NCBI RefSeq assembly: GCF_029873635.1
Contig: NC_080427.1
Span: forward strand, 74,307,348 to 74,371,347
Length of the DNA stretch: 64,000 nt
Reading direction: 5' to 3'
Source: Malania oleifera
Taxonomy: Eukaryota > Streptophyta > Magnoliopsida > Santalales > Ximeniaceae
The notes beneath the pieces were generated by a model, which worked only from the letters and a program-made list of their open reading frames with translations, searched no databases and was not told where the DNA came from. Shown piece after piece: positions 44,480 to 56,985 of the stretch (within the stretch, counting starts at the first letter, position 1; each line of letters starts with the position of its first letter). A program made the position numbers and the translations under genes.

Positions 44480-46050
44480 TCTCCACTGAATAAATGCGGG
44501 TATTTCTATCGTATTTCTTCTTCCAACTCCCAAGAGGCTTCTTCCACCTCATGATTTCTCCACAAGACTTTACTAAAGGAATTTTCTTATTGCGCAATTC
44601 ATGTTCTTTACTATCCAAAATCTGCACTAGTATCTCCTCATAAATCAGTGAATCTCTAAGCTCTAATTTTGCATAACTGACCACATGGGAGGGATCTGGG
44701 ACGTATTTCTTCAACATGAAAACATGAAATACATCATGCATTATGAACAAAACTGCTAGTAAAGCTAGCTGGTAGGCAACTAATCCCACTCTTTCAAGTA
44801 TCTCTAAAGGTTTAATGAACTCAGGGCTCAACTTACCCTTCCTTCCAAACCTTATAACTCACTTCAATGGGGTTATCTTCAAAAACACATGGTCCCTAAC
44901 CTCAAATTCCAACTTCCGGCGGCGGGTATCGACGTAGCTCTTCTACCGACTCTGAGCTGCTTAGATTCTTTATTTAATGAGCTGGACTTTGTTGTAGGCT
45001 TGCTGTACTATTTCTGGTCCCAACACTCGCCTCTCACCTATCTTATCCTAGTATAGAGGAGAACGAAACCTCCTACCATAGAGCACCTCATAAGGTTCCA
45101 TGGCGATGCTGGGCTGATAGCTGTTATTGTATGTAAATTCTACCATCGGTATATATTGGGTCCAACTTCCTCTAAAGTCCAGCATGCACGCCTGCATCAT
45201 ATCTTCTAATACTTGAATCACCGTTTCATTCTAGCCGTCCATCTGAGGATGAAGCGCCATGTTGAAAGATAACTGAGACCCCAGAGCCTTCTGCAAGCTC
45301 TTCCAAGTGACGTAAAACATGGGTCTCAGTCTGATACTATAGACACTAGAACACCATGTGAGCGTATTATTTCCTGAATATATAATTTCATCAGTCTTTC
45401 CATGGAGTAGTTGACTTTAATAGGAATGAAGTGAATGGTCTTCATCAATTTATCAACGACCACCCAAATAGCATTCCGACCATGCAGTGCCGGTGGTAAA
45501 CCCATCACGAAGTCCATAGATACATGATCCCACTTCCACTATGGGATGTAAAGCGGCTGCAATTGGCTTGCTGGCCTCTGGTGCTTAGCCTTTACTTGCT
45601 GGCATGTAAAAAATTATTGCACAAACTCAGCAGTTTCCCTTTTCATGCTGCTTCACCAGTAAGACTCTCGTAGATCCCTATACATTTTAATACTACCTGG
45701 ATGAACCATGTATAAGGACCTATGAGCCTCCTCTAAGATTGTCCTCCTGATGTCAACATCTGCAGGCATGCACAACCTAGAATGGAAACTCAAGGCCCCA
45801 TCATCAGAAATACTGAATTGCTTTCCCTGTTTGTCCTACACCTTAGTTATCAGCTTTGCTAATTCAGCGTCATCCCTCTGAGCTATCTTAATCCTTTCCT
45901 GTAGAGTAGGTTGCACCACTAGGCTAGCAAAAAATGCCTAAGGACCACTCTTTACCAAATCTACAACAAGTCTCTTCGGATCCATTTGGATCGGATGCTA
46001 AACTTCCATAGCTGCCAGTGCTGGCCCCACTGATTTCTTGCTCAGAGCAT
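44480..46050 (-). pseudogene. Gypsy C integrase and chromodomain region, broken
   Basis: Minus order: zinc-binding remnant near 45600-45750, integrase core with MDFVMGLPPALHGRNAIWVV (45326-45517) and GVLVSIVSD, then SPEFIKPLEILERVGLVAYQ, IMHDVFHVFMLKKY and a chromodomain remnant (KSCGEIMRWKKPLGSW region, frame disturbed) at about 44480-44580. Frames differ between segments, so there are indels. Confidence 0.82.
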
Positions 46051-47467
46051 CAGCTACCACGTTTGCTTTCCCTAGGTGGAAACTAATAATGTAGTCATAA
46101 TCTCTAATAAGTTCCAACCACCTACTCTATCTTATGTTCAGTTCCTTTTGAGTGAAAAAGTACTTCAAACTTTTGTGATCGGATAATATCTTGCATTTTT
46201 CACCGTACAAATAATGCCTCCAAATCTTTAATGCATGTACCACTGAAGCTAATTCCAGATCGTGGGTAGGGTAGTTCTTTTCATACTCTTTCAATTTTCA
46301 GGAGGCATAAGCTACAATCCTACCATGCTGCATTAATACACATCTGAGACCCTTCAAGGATGCGTCGCTGTAAATAACATAACCGTCACCCCCTGATGGA
46401 ATAATCAACATTGGTGCAGTGACAAGCCTCTGCTTCAATTCCTGAAAGCTCTGCTCGCAATCCTCATCCCATTCAAACCTAACATTCTTCCTGGTCAGAC
46501 GCATGAGAAGTCCTAATAAAGCTAAAAACCCCTCTACAAATGGACGGTAATAACCCGTCAGTCCCAAGAAACTCCTAATTTCCTAAACGTTCTTCGGCCT
46601 GACCCAATTCAACACTACCTCAATCTTTTAGGGATCCAATGAAATACCATCCCTTGAAATAACATGTCCCAGAAACGACACTTTCTCTAACCACATTTAC
46701 TAAACTTAGCATACAATTTCTTTTCCTTGAGCATCCGAAGTACTAGCCATAAGTGTGTCTCATGCTTTTTAAAGCTTCTTGAGTAGATTGGTATGTCATC
46801 AATGAAAACTCCAACGAACTGGTCTAAATATTGATCAAAAATTCTATTCATCAAATCCATGAATACAGTAGGAGCATTCGTCAAACCAAATGGCATAACT
46901 AGAAATTCATAATGCCTGTACCTGGTCTTGAAAGCTGTCTTCAAGACATCTTCTACTTTTTACTTTCACCTGTTGGTAGCCTGGTCTGAGGTCAATCTTG
47001 GAATAGACCCGCGTACCCTAAAGCTGGTCAAATAAATCATCTATGCGGGGTAGAGGGTACCTGTTCTTAATGGGTACCTTGTCTATCTCCCTGTAATCAA
47101 TACACATTCTCATAGACCCGTCTTTCTTCTTTACGAATAACACTAATGCTCCTCAGGGTGAAACTCTGGGTCTAAGAAACCCTTTCTTCAATAAATTCTG
47201 CAACTGATCCTTTAATTCTCCTAATTTTTCTGGAGCCATTCGGTAAGGAGCTTTAGAAATCGGCGCCGTCCCTAAAAATAGATCAATAGAAAAATCTACC
47301 TCTCGGTTTGGAGGCAACCTAGGTAGATCTTCTGGAAAAACGTTTGAAAATTCCTTCGCCATTGGTGTATTACCCAGCTTCAATTCATTTCCTGGCACCT
47401 CCTTTACAAAGGTCATAAACCCTTGACAACCATCCAGGAGTAATCTTCTCACTTGCATAGCTAACAC
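46051..47467 (-). pseudogene. Gypsy C reverse transcriptase and RNase H, broken
   Basis: RT entry SKAPYRMAPEKLGELKDQL at 47153-47467, RT core with [15 protein letters not shown] (46687-46944), then GLTGYYRPFVEGF and RNase H VIYSDASLKGLRCVLMQHG (46298-46567). Three frames are used, so at least two indels. Confidence 0.86.
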
Positions 47468-48932
47468 TAACTATGGAAGAGAACTCACCTTCAATCCCAC
47501 AAGTCTGAATTCTTGCTTCCTCGGTGGTCTGAAAATCACCTCTTTCAGGTGATAGTCAATAATAGCATAGTTAGCTGCCATCCAATCCATACCTAGTATT
47601 ACATCAAATCCATGCATATTAAGCACAATAAGGTCAGCTGGTAATACTCTTCCCTAAATTTCTATCAAATAACCCTTGAGCACCCTACACTGACCTTGTC
47701 AGAGTAGCAATCGAAAACTCTACATCTAATAACTGGGTCTCATTTCTAGACAATTTAACATAGGCCGCAAACACAAAGGAGTGGGTGGCACCTGAATCAA
47801 ATAAAACAATTACTTGATATGATAAAATATTAAAGGTACCTATCACGACATCGCCTCAAGTCTCGGCATCTCCAGGCGTCAAAGCATAGACCCTCGCTAG
47901 AGCTACAATCCTCTACTGGCCCCCACAGGGCGCCTGAAAGCCTCCCTGATAAGGTTTGGGAGCAGGAGCGGTACCAGGTGGTGTCGGGCAATCTCTTACC
48001 AGATGTACTTGCCTACCACAGTGATAGAAGATGACTCTCTCCCTTTGACACTCTCCCAAGTGTCTCTTCCCACAAGTCTGACAGACGGGGAAATTCTGCA
48101 CTACTTGAAACTCACAATCTCTAGTCTCCTGCCTCTATCCTCTACCATATTTTCCTCTCCTCCACTGACCCTGCCTAGATCCTTAGTGGAAGCCTAAAGG
48201 CATAGACCTCTTCTTCTATCCTTGCTCCTCTGCATCGATGCGCTCACTAGCCTCAGCTAATGTTGCTCTATCAATCAACTCAGCAAAATCTTGTATCTTT
48301 AGCATTACCACCTTCTTGTATATTCCATGCCTCAACCCTATTTCATACTGTCTCACCTTATTTATTTCATCAGGAACAACATACGAGGTGAAGCGGGACA
48401 ACTCTATGAACTTCGCTGCATACTGCTGGATTGACTGCTGTCCCTGCTTTAGATTCAAGAACTCTTCAACTTTGGCCTCTTTAATAGTGGCTGGAAAATA
48501 TTGATCAAAGAATAATTCTTTAAATTGGTCCCATGTCATAGCTATTAGCATCGTCCTCTATTGCTTCAAGAGTTTCACAGCAATCTACCACCTCTCGGCC
48601 TCCTCTATCAGTTTATAGGTGGTGAAGAGGACCCTCTGCTCCTCTGTACTCTGCAATACTGCCAACACCGTTTCAATCTTGTACATCCAATTTTCAGCGA
48701 CTGCAGGATCTGCACCTCTTGAAAATTCTAGAGGATTCATCTTGGTGAATTTCTCAATCATGCACCCATGGCCTACAGACGGACCTCCCTGTTCTCTAGA
48801 TCTCCTAGCGATCTCAGCCATAATTTGGTGAGCTACACTACGTAGTACTACATCTAAATCAGCCCCGCCTACACTCAAGGGCCTTGCACCGTCACTACCA
48901 CTCACATGGGCACTACCTTTTCCAGGGTCTAT
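47468..48932 (-). pseudogene. Gypsy C Gag and protease, broken, start codon lost
   Basis: Gag body 48216-48905 (KFTKMNPLEFSRGADP). Zinc fingers CQTCGKRHLGEC and FYHCGRQVHLVRDC (47913-48101), the second lacking its first Cys. The protease DSGATHSF motif is intact near 47800, unlike Gypsy A and B. At the expected gag start (minus 48932-48930), directly after TTTTCAG|G, the codon is ATA instead of ATG. Confidence 0.85.
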
Positions 48933-49237
48933 CCTGAAAAGACAATAATCATGGCTCAGGGACTTTATTCTTATAAATTATGCATCTACCCAAAATCTCC
49001 TATCTTGACATCCTTTTCTTAACTCAAGATTCAATCCTATACTTTAGAAACACAACCCAACAATAGTTTACTATGGCTTTCGTGAAATCGACACCCCAGG
49101 AAAAACATAGAAACCACCATGAAAATCTTGCCTCCAAACTGTATAACAAACTTCAAATCCTTTTCCTATACTCTGGTATTGTTTCCGTTGCAATTTAGAG
49201 TCTACAGAACCTAGAAACCTAGGCTCTGATACCAAAC
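48933..49237 (-). other. Gypsy C leader and primer binding site
   Basis: PBS TGGTATCAGAGCC on the minus strand at 49222-49234, three bases inside the 5' LTR. The leader holds no gene and aligns with the Gypsy B leader on both sides of S1. Confidence 0.85.
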
Positions 49238-50914
49238 TGTGGCGATTTGCCTATTTTACCATAATTTTTTTAATAGAATTTATTGTAATAACCCTGATAT
49301 CCTGTTAAGCTTGATAAAACATGATCAACCTACACCCATGGGTACTAGGGATATACCTGAAATGCAACTTTGATACCTAAGCAGTGGAAAACATAAAATC
49401 ATATACATATCAAATCAACCCACCAACACAATACTAGAGTTCTATCAGACCTTTTATATACATATACATATCCCAAAAAGACCAAAAAATGCCCTAGGGT
49501 CATAACCCAAAAATCCATCAGACCCTAGCATAACGACTTACCCTTTTGACAGGGTATGACAGTTGACCTCTAAAGCTGCGGAGTTCTATCCACTTTTCTA
49601 TCTGGGTTTCCTAAAATGTTTATATAGCTGGGTTGAGACACCTCTCAGTAATGGAAATAAACTAACATTAGTATGTGGTATCATGAGTATTTTCGTGTTA
49701 TACATGTAACAATACATAAATTATATGTGGTAAAACTGTCTGTATCATATTTGGAAAAACATAATCTATCAGAACATGGTATAACATACGGAGTTTCTAT
49801 ACATGAAAAAAACATCTTATATAACTGTACATGAAATAACACCGTGGATGGATAGCTGGCTGGTGTTATGTCTTACCTACACATGACTAGGTTGTGTGCC
49901 CCGAAGGCAGGACCTAGCAATCGCTGGTTGACCACCCTATATCAACATAAGTTTGTAAGTACGATGGGTCTGTCCCTTTTGGTCCGAACTTCCCGAGGGA
50001 TGCCTGCACTACTATAAAACTGCATCGACTTCTGTTCTCCCATAGTCCCTTACGACGTGTGGTAGCACTAACATATACATGATCGTGAACATATAGCTAC
50101 GATATCGTGCTTCGTGAAAGCCTAAACCAAACCATCCAGGTTCTGATAACATATATTAAATTTCAAATAATGAGACATAACCGTTTCATAATAATATCTA
50201 TTATGATAATATTTTCAAAAATTTTGCATAAAATATCATATAAAACACAGCCCTTGCGCCAACATATTATAACATGTAAAACCACGACCCTTACGCTGGC
50301 ATAGAATACTATATAAAAATCACGGCCCTTACGCTGGCATATTATATCATGTAAAACCACGGCCCTTATGCTAGCATATTTTAACATATATAGTTTGAAA
50401 TCCCCATATTGTTTTAATACCATACTTTAAACATAGTTCTTGTACCGTTTTTAATATCTTCTTGAGCACAGTGATAATGTGCTTATTCTGGGAAAATCAC
50501 AATGTTATGATATAATACCATTTCATGAAATTTATACTCTTGCCACCCAAATATGGATAATGTTTTTAAGCATAAAAACCTGATCTGAAATCATATTTCT
50601 TGATAAATAACATTACATCCATTTTCCTGTTCAACTACAGTATTCCCAAACACTGTTCTAATACATACATAATTTTTGAAAATAGTCTCATCGACGAACA
50701 CCTTCTTCTTATTGACGAGTTTTAGGCTTTGGAAGAATTTCTCTTGGTAATTTCTCTTCGACGAGGTACAAGTTCTGGTCGACAAGCTGAATGCCCTGCT
50801 CGTCAATAAGCACTTCTACACTCGTCGACTAGACCTTGCTAAAATCCCTTTTTAAAATTCCTTTTCTTTGCTTTCTTTTATTATTTAATTACTATAATTC
50901 TTTAGGTTTCCACA
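49238..50914 (-). repeat. Gypsy C 5' LTR with an internal deletion
   Basis: 1,677 bp. Compared with the copies at 21976 and 59031, a block of roughly 540 bp is missing at about 50685, with short A/T homology at the join. The deletion removes the region of TATA, CT tract, exon 1 and exon 2, so this LTR should not drive transcription. Confidence 0.9.
49542..49610 (-). other. Gypsy C predicted leader exon 3 (69 nt)
   Basis: Minus strand: acceptor AACATTTTAG before it, donor AAAGG|GTAAGTCG after it. The hairpin box lies just upstream at 49633-49647. The 3' LTR copy is 22279-22346 (68 nt). Confidence 0.5.
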
Positions 50915-51223
50915 AAACCTCTCCAACACCTTCTGCACATAATTGTCTTGAGATAGCCATAATCTCCCTACAGTCTTGTCTCGGCAAATCTCCATCCCAA
51001 GTATTTTCTTGGCTGAACCAAGATCCTTTATGTCAAATTCTTTATACAACAAGTCCTTTAACTGATTTAGTTTAGTTAAATCTCTTGCAGCTATCAACAT
51101 ATCATCGACATATAATAACAAGAAAATAAGTAAGCCATCATCAAATTTATTCATATATATGCAGCATTCATACTCACATCGTTTGTAGCCAATTTTTATC
51201 ATATAGGAATCAAATTGTTTATA
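50915..51223 (-). pseudogene. Copia D RT core fragment
   Basis: Minus strand: YKQFDSYMIKIGYKRCEY, FLLLYVDDMLIAARD, KKILGMEICRDKTVGRLWLS, YVQKVLERF, ending at the Gypsy C target duplication. The catalytic YVDD is intact. The other edge meets the Gypsy E LTR at 51224. Confidence 0.88.
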
Positions 51224-51511
51224 TGACACCTCGATTTTCATACCAAATTTTTTTTATCATCAATAAAAATTAAATCATACACATCACATCAGCCACGTCA
51301 ACACCTCTAATACCACTCACATAACTCGACTCGCATTGGGCACCAGGTAAATAGGAATTTCATTTATATGAACCTAACAATGGAAGTCGTAAAATACAAA
51401 CTATTCAGAATACAATACCAATTGTATCATTATACATAAACATATACATTTCTATCGTACCCAAAACAACACAACCCTAGGGGAATTACACCTCCCTAGT
51501 CTAACACTTAC

Positions 51512-51576
51512 CCTGTATATCAGGGTATTCGCTCCACACTATCTCGGAGCCATATCACCTAGTCTATCTCTCTTCC
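51512..51576 (-). other. Gypsy E predicted leader exon 3 (65 nt)
   Basis: Minus strand: acceptor CTAAACTTTTTAG before it, donor ACAGG|GTAAGTG after it. The next acceptor (CCCTTTGTAG) ends one base before the gag ATG (58698). Confidence 0.5.
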
Positions 51577-53325
51577 CTAAAAAGTTTAGAGAATTTGGGT
51601 GAGACACATCTGAGTAAGACAGAATAAATTATTTACCGGTGTGTGGCAATACGAGTTCAGTTATATCAATATCAAAATACTCATTAAAATGATTTCCATA
51701 TAAGAAAGTATACAAGTTCATTTTCATACTCGTATAGATATACATCACAAGCTTTTAAAAGCTTTTAATTTCGTTTCCAAAATCATTCATACACAGCTCA
51801 TGTTTACCAACGAAGTTCCTAAGAATAGGGAAGTTTACTTGCCCATACAAGTAGCTTCCCTCTGCCCTGATATCGTTTGCAACCTTACCCAATTACTCGG
51901 GTTTAGCTGCAACTGATAATTATCAAGGCACTCACCTTACTCAGTAAGCCCTCGGGTGGAGAGTTTTACTTTGCCTCATTTATTTATATTATTAACTCAC
52001 ACTACTTCTTCCCTCATTTTCTTTCATTGCATTTCAATTTTCATTTCATTTCCATTTTCATTGCATTTCCATTTTCAACTAGCTCATGACTGTCCTTGAT
52101 TACCAATATACTCATGTTTGTAACTCATGGCTATGCTGAGGATATTCATTATGCCATGCTTCCCCCATGGTCAGGGTTGTGCGGCCCGAAGGCTGATATT
52201 GAAGTTGGCCGACTTTGTTAGATCAAAATATCATGTCATATATCCCTTATCTATAGTACGACTAGCCGACCAATAGCCTTGATTCAGACTTAGGAGGCAC
52301 AACAACTCTACTATATAGCTCAGTCGACTATCATGCCACATGCTCCACGAATCTGTGTGGTTGCACTAACACCACTAGCAATGATACCGTGCTTAATATC
52401 ACAACCTATCATTAGGGTTTCCATATCCATGTATCAGGGATATCATTACCACATACTTGCAATCATTATGAGGTATTGACATTTCATCAATCATATTTCA
52501 ATGATTCCATTGTAGCTTTCGCACTTTGCAACGTTCACATTTCCCCAGTATTCACAATCAGTATTCTCATTTCAATCATCACATTTCAACTTCCATGTTG
52601 CATTTCATATTTCCCATATTCATATTCCAGTATACACATTTCAATACTTACATTTCAATATTCATATTTCAACTCCCACATTTCAATGTCCATATTGCAG
52701 AATTTACATTGCAATATTCCCAAATTTCAAAGTTCATTTCATAGTAATACATATATCTATATATATATATATATATATATATCTTTTCTCATTCATTTCA
52801 TTCTCATGTTAGTATATAACTCATTTCATGTTTTTTCAATACTTCTTAACATACTCAAATCAGTATTCATACTTTCCCATTTTCATAAAAATCATTTCTA
52901 TACACGTATTTATATATCATTTTCATCATTTCCAGTAAACATATCAATAGTTCTCATTTCATCATTTTCCCATAAAATACTCATCATCAAATTTCACATT
53001 TTTCAATATACATCATAAGCGACATAATTTTCATCTAATATTTATAATATACTAATTTCATAGGGAAAAATATCATAACTTCATTTCTTACATATTCATT
53101 CAATCAATAATATCAAAAATACTGCTATAATTTATTCCCCTCACTTGAGTTACTGAGAATCTCGTTAAAACCCAAATCTTACGTCCTCAAAACCTAAAAC
53201 TCAAATCTTACAATTTGCATTTTTCCCAGATTAATTAGCTCAGTTCCCAAAATAATACCCATATAACCTTCCCTAGGCTCCATATACTCTACATTAAAAT
53301 TTAAACTAATATTTATTACCCTTAC

Positions 53326-53386
53326 TTGGTTTCCTAAATTATGCCTGTAGGGTCCCGAAATTACACCCACAACACTTATCCGAACC
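53326..53386 (-). other. Gypsy E predicted leader exon 2 (61 nt)
   Basis: Minus strand: acceptor TTATTGAAATCAG before it, donor CCAA|GTAAGGG after it. A candidate exon 1 donor (TTGGG|GTAAGC) lies at 53640-53641. Confidence 0.45.
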
Positions 53387-53989
53387 CTGATTTCAATAAC
53401 CCTAGTTCAACCTTATAATGCCCAATATTCTGGCATTTATAAATATACATTAATTAAACAATAATTAGTCCCTTAATAACTCACTTATCCTAATTTAGGG
53501 GTTATGCCTACGACGACCCCACGAGAAATCAGCTCTGCTAGACTTGTAGAGAATCATTCTTAGATTCTTGTTGTGGTGTCCGATCATCAATTAAGCTTGA
53601 GATTTACGCAAAATTGAGATAAGGGTGAGAATTTAGCTTACCCCAAGAGATATGCCTACGCTGCTCCTACGACAAATTGGCTCCGGTAGAAATAACGATG
53701 GTGGAAAATAGAGTCAAGCGGTATTTCCTGATTTTCGATCAGGTGAATATTAGCCGTGAAATTGAGGAGAGTGGGAGAAAGAGACAGAGGGGAAGAGAGA
53801 GAGAAGCGAGGGGGGCGTGCTTACTCTCTACAAATCCTGAAGTCCTTCTTGATTAATATATTATATTATATTAATAATATTTATTTATTTATTTATTTTT
53901 AATTAATTAATTAATTAATTAATTTAATTTAATTTAATTTTTATTTTTTTTAAAGATCACTACACCTAAATATTTTTGGGGTCCTTACA

Positions 53990-54000
53990 TTCTCCCCTCC
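53990..54000 (-). other. Gypsy E polypurine tract
   Basis: GGAGGGGAGAA on the minus strand directly before the 3' LTR. Confidence 0.82.
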
Positions 54001-54392
54001 TTATAAAAATTTCATCCTCAAAATTTTCTATTTATAACCTTTTTATCCTTAAAGGAGAACACCCCAATTTTATTAATTACCCTCACTTATGGCGGAGGAA
54101 CACCGTTGTTACAAAGAGGGTTATGGGAGATTACAACTATTCAAAATTCTCCCAAAGCCATTCACATCCCAAAACCAAAAACAATATTTATTCTATACTA
54201 CATTATACACATCAAAATACAACATTACTATTCACTTTTATTTTGACTAGCTCAACTCTAAGCTCCACTGAATAGATGTGGGTACCTTTGACGCATCTAT
54301 TCTTGTAATTCCTACGAAACTTCTTCTACTGCATGATTGCACCATAGCACCTTTACCAGTGGAATCTTCTTTGTGCGTAGCTCGTGTTCCTT

Positions 54393-55860
54393 TTAGTCTA
54401 AAATCCGTACTGGCACCTCTTCATAAGCTAAGGTATCACCCAGCTCCAGTGCTTTATAATTGATCATATGGGAGGGATCTGGGGCGTATTTCCTCAGCAT
54501 AGAAATGTAGAATACGTCACTAGATAGGACCGGTGGCAATACCAACCTATAGGCAACTGGATCCACCTGTTCAAGAATCTCAAATGGTCCAATATACCTA
54601 GGGCTCATCTTACCCTTCCTTCCGAACCTTATAATTTCATTCAATGGTGCCATCTTCAGGAATACATGATCTCCTATGTCAAACTCCAATTCTTATCGGT
54701 GAGTATCTGCATAACTCTTCTGTTGACTTTACGTTGTTCTGATCCTATCTCTGATGAGTCTGACTTTATCCTGAATCTACTATATTAGCTCTGGCCCCAA
54801 AATCTGTCTCTCACCAATCTCTTCCCAATATAATGGTTATCGGCACCTTCTGCTATATAATGCCTCATATGGTGCCATCCCAATGCTGGCCTGGTAGCTG
54901 TTGTTATACGAACACTCGACTAGTGGAAAATACTACATCCAACGACCTCGAAAGTCCAGCACACATGCTCATAGCATATCCTCTAGAATCTCTATCATTC
55001 TCTCTGTCTGCCCATCTGTTTGAGGATGAAAAGTTGTGTTGAATGACAACTTAGAAACCATGGCCCCTTGCAAACTCCTCCAAAAATGAGATGTGAACCG
55101 TGGGTATCTGTTTGAAACTATGGACAGTAGGTCATCATGGAGCCTAACTATCTCCTAGACATATAGCTCAGCCAATCTATCCATGAAGTAGTTAACTCTG
55201 ATCATCAAAAAGTGGGTAGTCTTCGTCAGTTTATCCATAACTACCTAAATAACGTCTTGTCCATGTAAAGTCGGTGGTAATCCTCTATGAAATCCATCAT
55301 ATATGTTGCCACTTCAACTCAGGAATATGGAGTGGCTGCAATGATCCCGCCAGTCTTTAATGCTCAACTTTCACCTGCTGATACGTCAAACACTGATCCA
55401 CATATTGGGCTATCTCTCTCTTTATATTACTCTATCAAAAAGACTTTCAAAAATCCCTGTACATTTTAGTTCTACCTGGATGCACAATATACAGAGACCG
55501 ATGTGCTTCCTCCAAAATAAACCTCTTTATCTCGGGGTCAGCAGGAATGCACAATCTGGTATGGAACCTCAAGGCTCCATCATTTGAGATGCTGAACTCT
55601 ATCTCCTAGCCATCATGTACCTTATTCATAAGCTTTACTAGTTCTACATCATTCCTCTAAGCTGCTTTAATTCTCTCCTATAAAGTTGGCTGCAAAACTA
55701 GGTTAGCAATAAAAGCCTCGTGATCGCCCTCTACCAGCTCCACACCGAGCCTTTCCAGATCCATCTAGATCAGATATTGAATCTCCACTGCAGATACAGA
55801 TGAATCTACTAATTTTCGGCTTAAAGTATCAGCGACCACATTTGCCTTTCCCGGGTGGTA
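54393..55860 (-). pseudogene. Gypsy E integrase and C-terminal region, broken
   Basis: The part after the integrase core is open at 54393-54689 (FDIGDHVFLKMAPL, KMSPRYIGPFEIL, YEEVPVRILD). The core and zinc-binding regions between 54750 and 55700 can be followed only in pieces, with many stops. The chromodomain remnant lies at about 54260-54390. Confidence 0.78.
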
Positions 55861-56985
55861 ACTGATAGTGCAGTCGTAATCCTTTATCAGTTCTAGCCAT
55901 CTTCTCTGCCTTATATTTAACTCTTTCTGCGTGAAAAAAATATTTTAAACTCTTATGGTCAGTGAAAATCTCACACTTATCCCCTTAAAGATAGTGTCTC
56001 CAAATCTTCAACGCATAGACAACTGCTGCTAACTCCAGATCATGGGTATGATAGTTCTTTTCATATTCTTTCAGTTGTTGTGAGGCATAGGCTATCACTC
56101 TCTTGCGCTGCATCAACATCATCCAAGCCTTTTATGGGACGCATCACTATAAATTATGAATCCCTCTTCTCCTGAAGGAATCGTCAATACAGGCGCAGTG
56201 ATGAGTCACTGCTTCAACTCCTGGATGCTTTGTTCACATTGGTCAGACCACTCAAATTTCACTCCCTTCTTGGTCAATCTAGTTAATAGGCTTGACAAAT
56301 TAGAGAAGCCCTCAATAAACCTACGGTAGTACCTAGCCAATCTCGAGAAACTCCTAATCTCGTGCACATTGTTCAGTTGTACCCAATCTACTACTGCCTC
56401 AATCTTACTTAGATCAATAGAAATATAACCCCTTAATATAATGTGTCTAAGGAAGGTAACCTGTTCCAGCCAGAACTCGTACTTCTTGAGCTTCACATAC
56501 AACTTATTTTCTCTAAGCACCTAAAGCACTATCTTCAGATGTTCCTCATGCTCCACTGGGATCTTCGAATACACCAGTATATCATCAATAAAAACTACCA
56601 CAAATTGATCCAAATACTAGTGAAAGACCTTGTTCATCAAATCCATAAACCCTGCAAGATCATTTGTCAAACCAAACGGCATAACCAAAAATTCATAGTG
56701 GCCATATCGTGTTCTAAATGCCGTCTTCGGAACATCTTCCTCTTTGACTTTCACCTGATGGTACCCAGAGCGTAACTCTATCTTTGAGAATATCTACATC
56801 TCTTGTAACTGATCAAACAAATCATCAATGTGAGGGAGCAGGTATTTATTCTTGATAGTTACTTTATATATTTTCCTATAGTCTATGCACAAGCTCATCG
56901 ACCCATCCTTCTTCCTCACAAACAAAATTAGTGCTCCCTAAGGTGATACACTAGGCTGAATAAACCCCTTATCTAACAATTCGTG
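55861..56985 (-). pseudogene. Gypsy E reverse transcriptase and RNase H, broken
   Basis: Minus order: RT pieces with the FIDD region near 56580, then KLYVKLKKYEFWLEQVTFL and a GVKFEWSDQCEQSIQELKQ segment (56206-56520), followed by RNase H remnants to about 55861. Stops and shifts are frequent. Confidence 0.78.

Larger units (their letters stand above)
21976..50914 (-). mobile_element. Gypsy C: chromovirus on the minus strand, split by Gypsy B
   Basis: Left LTR 21976-23784 plus 43786-44193; internal part 44194-49237; right LTR 49238-50914. The target duplication AAACC is exact (21971-21975 and 50915-50919) and lies in Copia D RT. Internal order is gag, protease, RT, RNase H, integrase, chromodomain on the minus strand. 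Coding parts carry stops and shifts. Confidence 0.93.
20523..51223 (-). mobile_element. Copia D: fragmentary element hosting the nested insertions
   Basis: Only 20523-21975 and 50915-51223 are its own sequence. It has a 3' LTR (20523-21100), RNase H and RT end (to 21975), then Gypsy C, then the middle of RT up to 51223, where Gypsy E begins. The RT reading continues across Gypsy C (KVLERF on the right, SMVDARPV on the left). Its own insertion site is the MULE transposase. Its 5' half and 5' LTR are not in the window. Confidence 0.8.
51224..53989 (-). repeat. Gypsy E 3' LTR
   Basis: About 2,766 bp. Minus strand starts TGTAAGGACCCC. Contains the hairpin box variant (GGTGAGACACATCTGAGTAAG, about 51598-51618), the GGGTTGTGCGGCCCGAAGG block (about 52173), a long stretch of CATTTCAAT-like units (about 52470-52740), and TTAA/TTTA low-complexity DNA near 53870-53945. 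No TCGTCGACGA array was seen. Confidence 0.82.

Noticed and set aside
52476..53018. 180-codon frame rich in Phe, Ser and Ile
   Set aside because: Made by CATTTCAAT-like repeats in the Gypsy E LTR, with a YIYIYI run; no start context or motif.
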